A stretch of 64,000 nucleotides of DNA from Acidimicrobiales bacterium (GTDB taxonomy: Bacteria > Actinomycetota > Acidimicrobiia > Acidimicrobiales > SZUA-35). Under the pieces are notes generated by a model. That model was not told the origin of the DNA and did no database searches. It was given only the letters and a program-made list of their open reading frames with translations. Shown piece after piece: positions 18,660 to 27,671 of this stretch (position 1 is the first letter of the stretch; each line of letters opens with the position of its first letter). The translations under genes and the position numbers were made by a program. The stretch covers positions 62,001-126,000 of the forward strand of contig JAHDDW010000002.1 of the NCBI GenBank assembly GCA_020629155.1, read 5' to 3'.

Positions 18660-20078
18660 ATGACCATAGTAAATGTTCTTGCTGATCGTTATGCAAGCGA
18701 CGAAATAACCGCACTTTTTGATAATGAAGAGCGTGTTAAGCTCGAACGCCGTTTCTGGGTTGCTGTTCTGAAAGCGCAAATTGAGCTGGGGCTTGATGTT
18801 GACCCGTCTGTTATCGCCGACTATGAAGCCGTTATTGATTCAGTTGACCTAGCCTCGATCCGTAAACGCGAAGAGGTTACTCGTCACGACATTCCTGCAC
18901 GACTGCATGAATTTAATGAACTTGCTGGTCATCAACATGCCCACAAAGGGTTGACAAGCCGTGATTTAACCGAAAATGTTGAACAGCTGACGATGTGGCA
19001 GGCGTTACAGCTTTTAGAGGGACGAACGGTTGCTTTGCTAAGCCGTCTGGCCGAAAAAGCGGCCCAATATAGTGCTTTGTCTATTGTCGGTCGTAGTCAT
19101 AATGTGCCTGCGCAACCTACAACGGTGGGGAAACGATTTGCTCAAATCGCTGAAGAGCTCTTGACGGCGCATCGAAGACTACAAGCACTGCTTGAAGGTT
19201 TTGCGTTGCGTGGGATTAAAGGCCCTGTTGGAACCCAGCAAGATCAAGTCACATTGCTAGGTTCTGGAGAAAAAGCGGTAGAACTCGAACGCAAAGTTGC
19301 GCACCATCTTGGCGTTGGCAATACGTTAGCGTGTGTTGGTCAGGTCTATCCTCGGTCGTACGATTTTGAAGTTGTGTCGACGCTTTTGCAGCTAGCATCT
19401 GCTCCCGCAAACCTTGCGTTGCAGGTGCGTTTGATGGCGTCGCACGACTTAGCGACTGAAGGTTTTCAACCAGGTCAGGTTGGCTCGTCGGCTATGCCAC
19501 ACAAAATGAATGCTCGATCGTGTGAGCGGATCAACGGTTTGTTTACTATTTTGCGTGGCTATGTGACGATGGCGTCTAGCTTGGCTGGCGATCAGTGGAA
19601 CGAAGGCGATGTTTCCTGCTCTGTAGTGCGCCGTGTTGTGTTGCCTAACTCATTTCTTGCATTTGATGGCTTGTATGAAACCTCGTTTGCGGTCCTGCGA
19701 GAATACGGCGTGTTCCCTGGCGTGATCAAATCCGAATTGACCCGTTACCTTCCGTTCTTAGCCTCGACCACGCTTTTGATGCATGCCGTGCAAAATAATG
19801 TGGGGCGTGAAGTAGCACATGAGCTTATTAAAGAACACGCAGTCGCTACAGCGCTAGCAGTTCGTGAGGGCAACGCCGACGGGACGTTGTTGTTAGAAAA
19901 GCTTGGTAATGACGAGCGTTTCCCAGGTTCTGCACAGCAACTGCGCGAACTTGTAAAAAGCCCTGAAAAACTGCTAGGACGAGCTAGTGATCAGGTCGGC
20001 GAAGTGTGCGGCGTTATAGCAAAGTTGGTTGAAGGACGTGAAGGCGACGCAAGCTACAACGGCGCCGACATCCTCTAG
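18660..20078 (+). CDS. purB: Adenylosuccinate lyase
   Basis: PurB cleaves adenylosuccinate to AMP and SAICAR to AICAR, releasing fumarate. The 472-residue protein belongs to the fumarase/aspartase superfamily. It has HKGLTSRDLTEN near residue 98, GRSHNVPAQPTT near 146 (catalytic His region), and the signature GSSAMPHKMN near 276-285 with the catalytic serine loop. The start is preceded by AGAGG and by the tandem structured leader at 18464-18648, which probably controls it. The TAG stop (20076-20078) is part of the CTAG end of repeat copy D. It supplies the step after PurA. Confidence 0.96.
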   Translation: MTIVNVLADRYASDEITALFDNEERVKLERRFWVAVLKAQIELGLDVDPSVIADYEAVIDSVDLASIRKREEVTRHDIPARLHEFNELAGHQHAHKGLTSRDLTENVEQLTMWQALQLLEGRTVALLSRLAEKAAQYSALSIVGRSHNVPAQPTTVGKRFAQIAEELLTAHRRLQALLEGFALRGIKGPVGTQQDQVTLLGSGEKAVELERKVAHHLGVGNTLACVGQVYPRSYDFEVVSTLLQLASAPANLALQVRLMASHDLATEGFQPGQVGSSAMPHKMNARSCERINGLFTILRGYVTMASSLAGDQWNEGDVSCSVVRRVVLPNSFLAFDGLYETSFAVLREYGVFPGVIKSELTRYLPFLASTTLLMHAVQNNVGREVAHELIKEHAVATALAVREGNADGTLLLEKLGNDERFPGSAQQLRELVKSPEKLLGRASDQVGEVCGVIAKLVEGREGDASYNGADIL

Positions 20079-20168
20079 ATGGTTGATTCCTACCCTATCC
20101 AGGTCGTCATTCCCACGAAAGTGGGAATCTCTGCTGGACAAGATCCCCGATTTCTCACAGATGACCAC
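20075..20168 (-). mobile_element. CTAG-ended MITE-like element, truncated copy D
   Basis: It begins ctagatggttgattcc at the purB stop codon, followed by attcccacgaaagtgggaat (a perfect 8-bp stem), ctctgctggacaagatccccgattt and tcacagatgaccacc. The orientation is inverted relative to copy A. The far end is lost or unrecognisable. Confidence 0.65.
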
Positions 20169-20189
20169 CCGCACATTTGCATACGAAGG

Positions 20190-20220
20190 GGTTCTAGATA
20201 GATATATTCGATCTAGAACC
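20190..20220 (+). terminator. 10-bp hairpin downstream of purB
   Basis: ggttctagat pairs perfectly with atctagaacc around an 11-nt loop. It may end purB transcription, although no T-tract follows. The rest of the 363-bp gap (20079-20441) holds repeat copy D and a leader sequence shared with the second M14 gene (about 20360-20441 resembles 22535-22619). Confidence 0.4.
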
Positions 20221-20441
20221 ACGAAGACAAAAACTTTCAAGCTACTTTCGGGACAGCTGCACGGATCACATTTTATATCGATGATGACGTCGACGTAAAC
20301 AATAAGACAGTCTGTAGCATTAAAGTAGCAACAAACTGACTATGGGCAATTAGGTCATGCAAACAAGCAATTGAAGCTTTTTCTGAAATCCGGTTTTCAA
20401 GACCAACTATGTTGTCACTGTTTAAAGGAATGTAACAAAGT

Positions 20442-21374
20442 ATGAATGACTATCTTTATCCAATTGGAGAGCCAGGGAAGAAATGGGGTGCTGTTGAAAA
20501 GCAGGCGTGGCATAACCAACAGACAATAAAACGCTCATATAAAGCCGAAGTACTCGACAAACTTACAGAGCTTGAAACGCTGTTCGAAATCGAGCAATAC
20601 GGAGAGTTATCATACCAAGCCGACAACTATCCACTTTTTGCGTTGCGCAGTCGTTCTTGGCATGAACGCAAGCCAATCGCTTTCATCACAGGCGGTGTAC
20701 ACGGCTACGAGACGAGCGGGGTACAAGGTGCACTGCGGTTTGCTGCAAGAGAGGCAGAAACCTATAGCAAAGATTTCAATATCATTGTCGCTCCATGCGT
20801 CAGCCCATGGGGTTATGAGACTATCAACCGTTGGAACCCCGACGCAATCGACCCAAATCGATCGTTTGTGCCAAATAGTCCAGCGAAAGAATGCGAACTG
20901 TTGATGACCTATGTCAAAAATCTAAACATTCAGATTACTGCGCACCTAGATTTGCACGAAACAACAGATACTGACAATAGCGAGTTTAGGCCAGCGCTAG
21001 CTGCTCGTGACGCTACAACACACGATGTTTGGGATATCCCAGATGGTTTTTATCTCGTCGGCAACACCCAAAAACCTGCAAAAGAATTCCAGAAACGAAT
21101 CATCGACGGTGTGAGTGAAGTAACGCACATAGCACCTGCTGACGAAAACGAAATGTTAATCGGCTCGCCGATCACGCAAAAAGGCGTTATCAACTACAGA
21201 TTCCAAACACTAGGCATGTGTACTGGCTTCACAAATTCTCCTTTTAGTACATTAACTGAAATGTATCCAGATAGCCCAAGAGCCGACGACGAGATTTGCA
21301 TTCAGGCACAAGTCAAAGCAGTAACCAGCGGCTTAGACTACATTCGCGAGCAATCCCACGAACAAAACACCTGA
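20442..21374 (+). CDS. M14-type zinc carboxypeptidase-like protein (copy 1)
   Basis: This 310-residue protein has an M14/succinylglutamate desuccinylase-like zinc site: H-x2-E in TGGVHGYETSG (about residues 82-92), a distal His in HLDLHET (about 170-176) and a candidate catalytic Glu in TEMYPD near 280. No signal peptide is present, so it is probably cytosolic and could trim a peptide or an N-acyl amino acid. A paralogue lies at 22620-23543, with very similar N- and C-termini and a more divergent middle (about residues 185-260), which may mean different substrates. AAAGGA precedes the ATG. Confidence 0.75.
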   Translation: MNDYLYPIGEPGKKWGAVEKQAWHNQQTIKRSYKAEVLDKLTELETLFEIEQYGELSYQADNYPLFALRSRSWHERKPIAFITGGVHGYETSGVQGALRFAAREAETYSKDFNIIVAPCVSPWGYETINRWNPDAIDPNRSFVPNSPAKECELLMTYVKNLNIQITAHLDLHETTDTDNSEFRPALAARDATTHDVWDIPDGFYLVGNTQKPAKEFQKRIIDGVSEVTHIAPADENEMLIGSPITQKGVINYRFQTLGMCTGFTNSPFSTLTEMYPDSPRADDEICIQAQVKAVTSGLDYIREQSHEQNT

Positions 21375-21482
21375 CATACCCTAACGAAGACTAGGCGTAA
21401 GGCTTGAGTCTCTCGATGTATAGCTATAACTGACTAGAGGCAGAAAAGATGTTTCAAACATCAATTTTTGAACCACCCACCA

Positions 21483-21662
21483 CTAGATGGTTGATTCCAA
21501 GAACATGTCGAATTTTAAAGTATTTTACACACAAGTAGCGCTGTCATTTTACTCTATCTTGATTCCAGGTGGTCATCTGTGAGAAATCGGGGATCTTGTC
21601 AATCAGAGATTCCCACTTTCGTGGGAATGATGACCTGAGTAGGCTAGGAATCAACCATCTAG
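21483..21662 (+). mobile_element. CTAG-ended MITE-like element, complete copy A
   Basis: This 180-bp element has perfect 16-bp terminal inverted repeats (ctagatggttgattcc / ggaatcaaccatctag). Inside are a stem-loop attcccac-tttc-gtgggaat and the block gagaaatcggggatcttg. It has no ORF. The CTAG ends match the target of IS630/Tc1-mariner transposases, which insert at TA within CTAG. It fills much of the gap between the first M14 gene and the HigBA locus. Confidence 0.8.
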
Positions 21663-21729
21663 ATCCCACCACGATAAGCCTTATAAAGCGTTGAAGAATA
21701 ACTCGCTTTTCTACTACATCTATCCACTG

Positions 21730-21758
21730 TTTACAATGTATATCAAATCTGATATACT
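21730..21758 (+). promoter_or_regulatory. higBA promoter and operator
   Basis: TTTACA (21730-21735) and TATACT (21753-21758) are separated by 17 bp. A perfect 8-bp inverted repeat gtatatca/tgatatac (21738-21745 and 21750-21757) covers the spacer and -10 box. This is the expected place for HigA-type antitoxin binding and self-repression. Confidence 0.7.
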
Positions 21759-21763
21759 TAGTT

Positions 21764-22096
21764 ATGGTTATTGATAGCAAACCACTTGTATGACTTCACG
21801 GAGAAATAAAAACACCACCACTGTCAACCGAAGCGCGACTAGAGGCAGGCTATCTACTGAGACTTTTACAGCTCGGACAAACACTATCCATGCCTCAGTC
21901 AAGACCTATGCCAACAATAGGCAACCGTTGCCATGAACTGCGAATACAAGACAAAAACTCGACATGGAGAGCCATCTACAGAACAGACCAAGACGCAATA
22001 ATAATCGCCGAAGTATTCCAAAAGAAAACACAGACAACACCGAAGAAAGTAATAGATAACAGCAAAAGAAGATTAGCCAAATACGACGAGGTTTAA
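21764..22096 (+). pseudogene. HigB/RelE-type toxin with premature stop
   Basis: From ATG 21764 the frame reads VIDSKPLV, TGA (21791-21793), LHGEIKTPPLSTEARLEAG, then GNRCHELRIQDKNSTWRAIYR and AEVFQKKT to 22096. This is the phage-derived Gp49-like/HigB family (DUF891), which normally has Trp before LHGEIKTPP, so a TGG-to-TGA change explains the stop. Restart at an internal codon such as ATG 21890 would lose the first third. The XRE antitoxin starts 5 nt downstream. HigB toxins are ribosome-dependent mRNA interferases; this copy is probably inactive. Confidence 0.75.
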
Positions 22097-22101
22097 AAAA
22101 T

Positions 22102-22425
22102 ATGGATGCAGCAAAAAAGAAAAAACTCGAAGAAAAAGGCTGGACAGTAGGGGACACCTCCGACTTTCTCGGCCTTACCACCGAAGAAACAATCTACACA
22201 GATCTAAAAGTCACATTAGGCACCGTCCTTAAACAAGTACGCGAACGAAACAAAGCCACACAAAAAGACGCCGCCGCCCTAAGTAAAACCAGCCAATCGA
22301 GAATAGCTAACCTGGAAGCAGGCGACCCATCAGTCACAATCGACCGACAAATAAAAGCACTCCTATCAATAGGCGGCACAAAAGCCGATCTATCACAAGC
22401 AATAAACCAACTCACAAAAATCTAA
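22102..22425 (+). CDS. higA: HigA-type XRE antitoxin
   Basis: The 107-residue protein carries a Lys/Glu-rich N-terminus, the family segment DFLGLTTEET and a helix-turn-helix of the XRE type at about residues 45-100 (RNKATQKDAAALSKTSQSRIANLEAG). It should bind the inverted repeat at 21738-21757 and neutralise HigB. It is intact although the toxin gene has a stop codon, as expected when the toxin decays first. The promoter is upstream of the toxin. Confidence 0.8.
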   Translation: MDAAKKKKLEEKGWTVGDTSDFLGLTTEETIYTDLKVTLGTVLKQVRERNKATQKDAAALSKTSQSRIANLEAGDPSVTIDRQIKALLSIGGTKADLSQAINQLTKI

Positions 22426-22441
22426 ATTGATTCGGCGGGTG

Positions 22442-22507
22442 GGTCCAGCCAAATATAGAATTTGATGTGTAAAGAAATATTTTTGATTTACATACATTCT
22501 CTGGACC
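22442..22507. repeat. Nested imperfect palindrome downstream of higA
   Basis: GGTCCAG (22442-22448) pairs with CTGGACC (22501-22507), and TGTAAA (22468-22473) pairs with TTTACA (22487-22492) inside it. It may be the higBA terminator or the remains of a small mobile element. No coding sequence lies in 22426-22619. Confidence 0.4.
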
Positions 22508-22619
22508 TACAACTACCGCAGGTAGTGGCATATTGCAGACAAGCAATTGAAGATTTTCTCTGGGATCCAGCTACTCAAGGCCAACTATGCTGCCACCGTT
22601 TAAAGGAGTTTAAGAAACT

Positions 22620-23543
22620 ATGAATGACTATCTCTATCCAATTGGCAAACCAGGGAAAAAATGGGGCACCACTGAAAAGCAGACATGGCTTAAACAACAG
22701 ACAATAAAACGCTCATACAAAACCGAGGTACTCGACAAACTCCCACAACTCAAAACACTATTTGAGATCAAACAATACGGCGAGTTAGTCTATGAAGCTA
22801 GCAACTATACACTTTTTGCGTTACACAGCCGTTCGTGGCAGGACAAGAAACCAGTCGCTTTCATCACAGGCGGAGTACACGGCTACGAAACAAGCGGTGT
22901 ACAAGGCGCACTACGATTTGCCGCAACAGAAGCCGAAACCCATAACAAAAATTTCAATATTATTATCGCTCCATGCGTCAGCCCCTGGGGCTATGAAACC
23001 ATCAACCGCTGGAACCCAGACACAATCGACCCAAACCGATCATTCATAACAAACAGCCCAGCAAAAGAATGCGAACTACTGATGACCTACATCGATGCCC
23101 TAAACGTACAAATTGCTGCACACCTCGACCTACACGAAACAACAAACAGCGATAGAGATGAATTTGAGCCGGCATTGGCTGCTCGCGACGGCAAGACACA
23201 CAGCTCTAGCGACATTCCAAACGGTTTCTATGTTGTCTGCGATGCCAGCAAACCCGCAAAAATGTTTCAGGCAGATGTTATTAAGGGTGTCAGCAAAGTG
23301 ACGCCTATTGCACAGGCTGATAAAGACGCCATGATTATCGGAAGATCGATTTTGCAAGATGGCGTTGTCTGTTACCAACCTGACGCGCTAGGGCGATGCG
23401 CAAGTTTCACAGGCGCTCCATATAGCACCACGACAGAAATGTATCCAGATAGCCCAAGAGTCGACGACGAGATTTGCATTCAGGCACAAGTCAAAGCAGT
23501 AACCAGCGGCTTAGACTACATTCGCGAGCAATCCAGCGAGTAA
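22620..23543 (+). CDS. M14-type zinc carboxypeptidase-like protein (copy 2)
   Basis: The 307-residue paralogue of the 20442 gene keeps the zinc-site motifs GGVHGYETSG and HLDLHET and the TEMYPD segment. Residues 1-140 and the last 40 are nearly the same in both copies; the middle differs (ARDGKTHSSSDIPNGFYVV). Upstream sequence (caagcaattgaag...gtttaaagga) and downstream sequence (aaaacacctgacataccct...acgaagac) are also shared. The duplicated unit therefore runs from the leader to just before the lysC -10 box. lysC follows 41 nt after the stop. Confidence 0.75.
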   Translation: MNDYLYPIGKPGKKWGTTEKQTWLKQQTIKRSYKTEVLDKLPQLKTLFEIKQYGELVYEASNYTLFALHSRSWQDKKPVAFITGGVHGYETSGVQGALRFAATEAETHNKNFNIIIAPCVSPWGYETINRWNPDTIDPNRSFITNSPAKECELLMTYIDALNVQIAAHLDLHETTNSDRDEFEPALAARDGKTHSSSDIPNGFYVVCDASKPAKMFQADVIKGVSKVTPIAQADKDAMIIGRSILQDGVVCYQPDALGRCASFTGAPYSTTTEMYPDSPRVDDEICIQAQVKAVTSGLDYIREQSSE

Positions 23544-23571
23544 AACACCTGACATACCCTGACGAAGACGC

Positions 23572-23577
23572 TATCCT
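23572..23577 (+). promoter_or_regulatory. -10 box TATCCT, leaderless lysC start
   Basis: TATCCT is 7 nt before GTG 23585, which begins SLLVQKFGGTS, the usual N-terminus of aspartokinase. Confidence 0.55.
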
Positions 23578-23584
23578 TGAAAGA

Positions 23585-24802
23585 GTGTCTTTACTAGTAC
23601 AAAAATTTGGGGGAACGTCAGTTTCAACTCCAGAGCGGATCCGAGAAGTAGCCGACCATGTGGCTCGATGCCGACGACGCGGTGACGAAATAGCTCTCGT
23701 TGTTTCGGCCATGGGCAAAGAAACCGACGATCTTCTCTATATGGCGAAGCAAGTCTCATCGAAACGTCCTGGCCGAGAAATGGACATGTTGATCACCGCT
23801 GGTGAGCGTAAAGCAGTTGCACTTGTTTGTATGGCACTCGCCGATCTGGGAGTGCCAGCACAATCATTCACTGGCAGCCAAGCAGGCTTCCTCACCGACA
23901 CGAACCATCAAAACGCTCGCATTCTAGAGATTAACCCTACACGTATTAAGCAAGCACTTACTGAAGGCGCTGTGCCGGTAGTCGCTGGCTCACAAGGCGT
24001 ATCGACCGACAAAAATGTAACTTTTCTCGGTAGAGGCGGCAGCGATACAACTGCCGTCGCATTGGCGCAAGCGCTCGACGCCACCATGTGCGAACTCTAT
24101 ACCGACGTTTCAGGCGTCTACAGCGCAGACCCTCGACTTGTCGCTAAAGCCAGCAAAATGGAAACCGTCACATTCCAAGAATTATTAGAAATGACCGCTG
24201 CGGGCTGCCCAAAACCAGCGCTGCGTTCAGTAGAGTTTGCCTATTCGCACAATGTCACCTTGCATATACGGTCGGCGTTTACGTGGGAAAGCGGCACCAT
24301 GGTTGTTAGAGAGGACCAAGAAATGGAAAAAGCAATTGTCAAAGCGGTCACACACGAAACAAGCAAAGCAAAAGTAACGGTAATTGGTGTGCCTGACAAG
24401 CCAGGTCTGTCAGCTTCGTTGTTTGGGAAAGTCTCAGAGATGGGCTTAAACGTCGATGTTATCGTCCAAAACGTTTCAGCCGATGGACTAACTGACGTTT
24501 CTTTCACTATTCCATCTGAGCAAATTGATTTAGCAAAAACCTCGCTAGACGCGACGTATCTTGCGTCGATTGAAGCTGACTCCATTGCGGTGACGCCTTC
24601 GGTTGGCGTTGTCACGCTCGTCGGGGCAGGCATGAAATCAAACCCAGGTGTTGCCGCTAAAATGTTCGGCGCACTTGGCGATGAGAATATCAATATCGAT
24701 ATGATTTCAACGTCGCCGATTCGTATCAGCTGCGTTATTGAACCTTCAAAGGCAGAACAAGCTGTGCAGCTGTTACACACTACATTCGGATTAGATTACT
24801 AA
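23585..24802 (+). CDS. lysC: Aspartate kinase
   Basis: LysC phosphorylates aspartate, the first step to lysine, threonine, methionine and diaminopimelate. The protein (405 residues from GTG 23585) has the kinase motif KFGGTS at residues 7-12, FLGRGGSDTTAVALA near 150, and two C-terminal ACT domains (about 265-400; VTVIGVPDKPGLSASLFGKV and VTLVGAGMKSNPGVAAKMF) that normally mediate feedback inhibition. The frame is open further upstream, into the M14 gene, but that N-terminus is unlike the family and the -10 box supports GTG. asd follows 116 nt later. Confidence 0.96.
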   Translation: MSLLVQKFGGTSVSTPERIREVADHVARCRRRGDEIALVVSAMGKETDDLLYMAKQVSSKRPGREMDMLITAGERKAVALVCMALADLGVPAQSFTGSQAGFLTDTNHQNARILEINPTRIKQALTEGAVPVVAGSQGVSTDKNVTFLGRGGSDTTAVALAQALDATMCELYTDVSGVYSADPRLVAKASKMETVTFQELLEMTAAGCPKPALRSVEFAYSHNVTLHIRSAFTWESGTMVVREDQEMEKAIVKAVTHETSKAKVTVIGVPDKPGLSASLFGKVSEMGLNVDVIVQNVSADGLTDVSFTIPSEQIDLAKTSLDATYLASIEADSIAVTPSVGVVTLVGAGMKSNPGVAAKMFGALGDENINIDMISTSPIRISCVIEPSKAEQAVQLLHTTFGLDY

Positions 24803-24818
24803 AATCTCTTGCTATTGC

Positions 24819-24893
24819 AGATGCCCCCTCAGTGTTGTGTTGCACTCGACGCGTTACGCGCAAGCTTCGCTAGTTGCTGAGTAGGCCATCTCA
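24819..24893 (+). promoter_or_regulatory. Possible structured leader between lysC and asd
   Basis: AGATG...CTCAG near the left end can pair with CTGAG...CATCT near the right end, enclosing cgcgttacgcg. It may be a lysC terminator or an asd leader. Only the pairing is visible. Confidence 0.3.
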
Positions 24894-24903
24894 CTATTAC
24901 TAG

Positions 24904-25938
<1,035 letters not shown>

Positions 25939-25939
25939 A

Positions 25940-26107
25940 ATGGACAAACCCGTTGACAATTCGACAGTGGAGATAGAACGCCGACGTATCGGAAAACAGA
26001 TTGCGGACTCTTACCAAAACAACCCGCAGACTCCCTCCGACGACCAACTTGCTATTGAAAACGCTTTTGCTTTAACAGAGAGCTACTCTACAGCTCCGCA
26101 CAGGTGA
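25940..26107 (+). CDS. Small protein downstream of asd
   Basis: A 55-residue ORF starts 1 nt after the asd stop, a spacing typical of translational coupling. It is charged and Gln/Asn-rich (DKPVDNSTVEIERRRIGKQI, then ENAFALTESY), without a membrane helix or known motif. Support is the close coupling and amphipathic composition only. Confidence 0.4.
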   Translation: MDKPVDNSTVEIERRRIGKQIADSYQNNPQTPSDDQLAIENAFALTESYSTAPHR

Positions 26108-26122
26108 ACAAGGTTCTGGAAC

Positions 26123-26488
26123 TTACAGTTCGGTTAGCGATAACGTGTTGTCGTCGGGGTCTTTAAACCAGGCGACAGATGCGCCACTAGGCGACGCCCA
26201 AACGCCTAGTTCGTCTTGTGGCAAGTGTGGGAATTTCTCAAACTGGACGCCTTTCTTCGCCAAAGCAGCAACACACTGCCTAATGTTGGTTACTTCCCAA
26301 CCAAGGACCGTGTGGTTTGTTTCAGGGATCGACGCAACTTTTTGGATCCGCAGCGTGTTGCTTCCAAGCGTAAACACCATCGCATACAGGTCGTCAGATT
26401 GGCATTGCAGCCCTAACATATTTTCATAAAAATCGCGGGATTCAACAGGGTTAGCGGTTGCGATAAAGCAAACTGGCGTATCAAGCAT
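26123..26488 (-). CDS. VOC (glyoxalase/bleomycin-resistance) family protein
   Basis: This protein of about 121 residues has the VOC fold pattern: FIATANPVESRDFYENMLGLQ at the N-terminus, a second half starting TVLGWEVTNIRQCVAALAKKG, and KDPDDNTLSLTEL at the C-terminus, including a Glu metal-ligand position. The start ATG 26488 is chosen because TAAGAT lies 7 nt upstream; an in-frame GTG at 26494 falls inside that spacing. The substrate is unknown. It converges with the asd unit. Confidence 0.82.
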   Translation of the reverse strand: MLDTPVCFIATANPVESRDFYENMLGLQCQSDDLYAMVFTLGSNTLRIQKVASIPETNHTVLGWEVTNIRQCVAALAKKGVQFEKFPHLPQDELGVWASPSGASVAWFKDPDDNTLSLTEL

Positions 26489-26495
26489 AGACACT

Positions 26496-26501
26496 ATCTT
26501 A
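26496..26501 (-). promoter_or_regulatory. -10 box TAAGAT, leaderless VOC gene
   Basis: On the minus strand TAAGAT is 7 nt before ATG 26488. Confidence 0.45.
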
Positions 26502-26524
26502 ACCGAAAGGAAGTTTAGGAGATG

Positions 26525-26608
26525 CTAGGCCATATAGAATCGGGGATCTTGTTCAGCGGAGATTCCCACTTTCGTAGGAATGGCGACCTAAATAGGCTAG
26601 AAATCTAG
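26525..26608 (+). mobile_element. CTAG-ended MITE-like element, truncated copy E
   Basis: This 84-bp remnant in copy A orientation reads ctaggcc...gaatcggggatcttg...agattcccactttcgtaggaatggcgacct...aataggctagaaatctag. The left half is deleted. Confidence 0.6.
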
Positions 26609-26669
26609 GCGGATAATTTCTTTCTACCCCTTGATTAAAGTTCCGCGCAACAGGCACCGACTATTTGTC

Positions 26670-27623
26670 ATGCCCAACATTTTCGCGCTTCGAATGCACA
26701 AACTCCGCAAGATCCTGGCTGTTGTTTTTGTTTCGCTAGCTGCCATTACCACGCTCGCTACCCCTGTTGCGGCTGCACCTATTGCTACGGCAACGTCTGT
26801 TGATGACATCCGCTGGTCAGAAGAATTTCAACCAGAACATGCCGATGTGTTACGACTGTATCGTGCTTTCTTCAACCGTGAAGCAGAACTAGAAGGCGCT
26901 CAATACTGGATCCAACAATCTCGAAATGGGGCAAACCTAGACGATATTGCGTGGGCGTTTGCTAACGGCCCAGAGTTTAAAAAACGATATGGCAACGCTA
27001 CTGACGCCCAATTCGTGGCAATCGTCTACCAAAACGTGCTGGGCAGAAACTACGATCAAGACGGTTTTAACTATTGGCTTGGAAAAATTCAATCTGGTGA
27101 GCTTACCCGACACGGCGCTGTGCGGTGGATCGCCGCATCACCCGAATTTCGTATTCGTCGACCACAAGCACCTGCCGAACGCTATTACAAAGTCATACCT
27201 AGCGAAAATGTAACGCCAGGTTACACGATTACCGACGAAAAGCTTCTAGCTCCTCAAAGCCCTCGCAGCTGTGCAGAACCTGGCTATCCTTATGGCGCTT
27301 TCGCTTCCGAACGAGAGGACGATAACGGCCAAACATATGTGATGACCGTGCTTCCTTTCCGTACTGCTGCTGAAGCTACCAACTACTTACATACCCGTAT
27401 TGCTCCAGCGTTCTTATATTGTAATGACGGATGGTCAGCAAAAGCTGGCGCAGGCATCGGCGACGAATCTTTCGCCGTGCAAAGCAGCTTCTTTCTCTTT
27501 CAGCTAGACGTCCAGGTGGTTAGAAAAGGCAATGTTCTTGTCTCGCTGTATGAGGCACGGTTGGCTACAGAGCCAAGCCAAAGCAACGCCCTGCTTTCAA
27601 CAATGATCAGCCGCATCAACTGA
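26670..27623 (+). CDS. Secreted DUF4214 protein
   Basis: This protein of about 317 residues has a signal peptide (RKILAVVFVSLAAITTLATPVAAAP) and a DUF4214-type domain at about residues 50-160 (LYRAFFNREAELEGAQYW; VYQNVLGRNYDQDGFNYW; AVRWIAASPEF). A C-terminal domain of about 140 residues without recognised homology contains two cysteines. Unlike the two other DUF4214 genes here it lacks an Excalibur domain. ATG 26670 is chosen; ATG 26694 would give a more compact signal peptide, and the upstream 26631 is less likely. The stop overlaps a small hairpin (tgaccc-ttat-gggtca) at 27621-27636. Confidence 0.75.
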   Translation: MPNIFALRMHKLRKILAVVFVSLAAITTLATPVAAAPIATATSVDDIRWSEEFQPEHADVLRLYRAFFNREAELEGAQYWIQQSRNGANLDDIAWAFANGPEFKKRYGNATDAQFVAIVYQNVLGRNYDQDGFNYWLGKIQSGELTRHGAVRWIAASPEFRIRRPQAPAERYYKVIPSENVTPGYTITDEKLLAPQSPRSCAEPGYPYGAFASEREDDNGQTYVMTVLPFRTAAEATNYLHTRIAPAFLYCNDGWSAKAGAGIGDESFAVQSSFFLFQLDVQVVRKGNVLVSLYEARLATEPSQSNALLSTMISRIN

Positions 27624-27671
27624 CCCTTATGGGTCAGGCTAGACTACACTTGATGCGCCGGTTCGAAAAAG

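Noticed and set aside
21764-22096. TGA read as Trp in higB (genetic-code change)
   Set aside because: TGA is the true stop of hemA, hemC, hipB and others here, and Trp is encoded by TGG throughout.
24241-24780. Minus-strand 179-codon ORF inside lysC
   Set aside because: Shadow of the ACT domains of lysC, no recognised domain.
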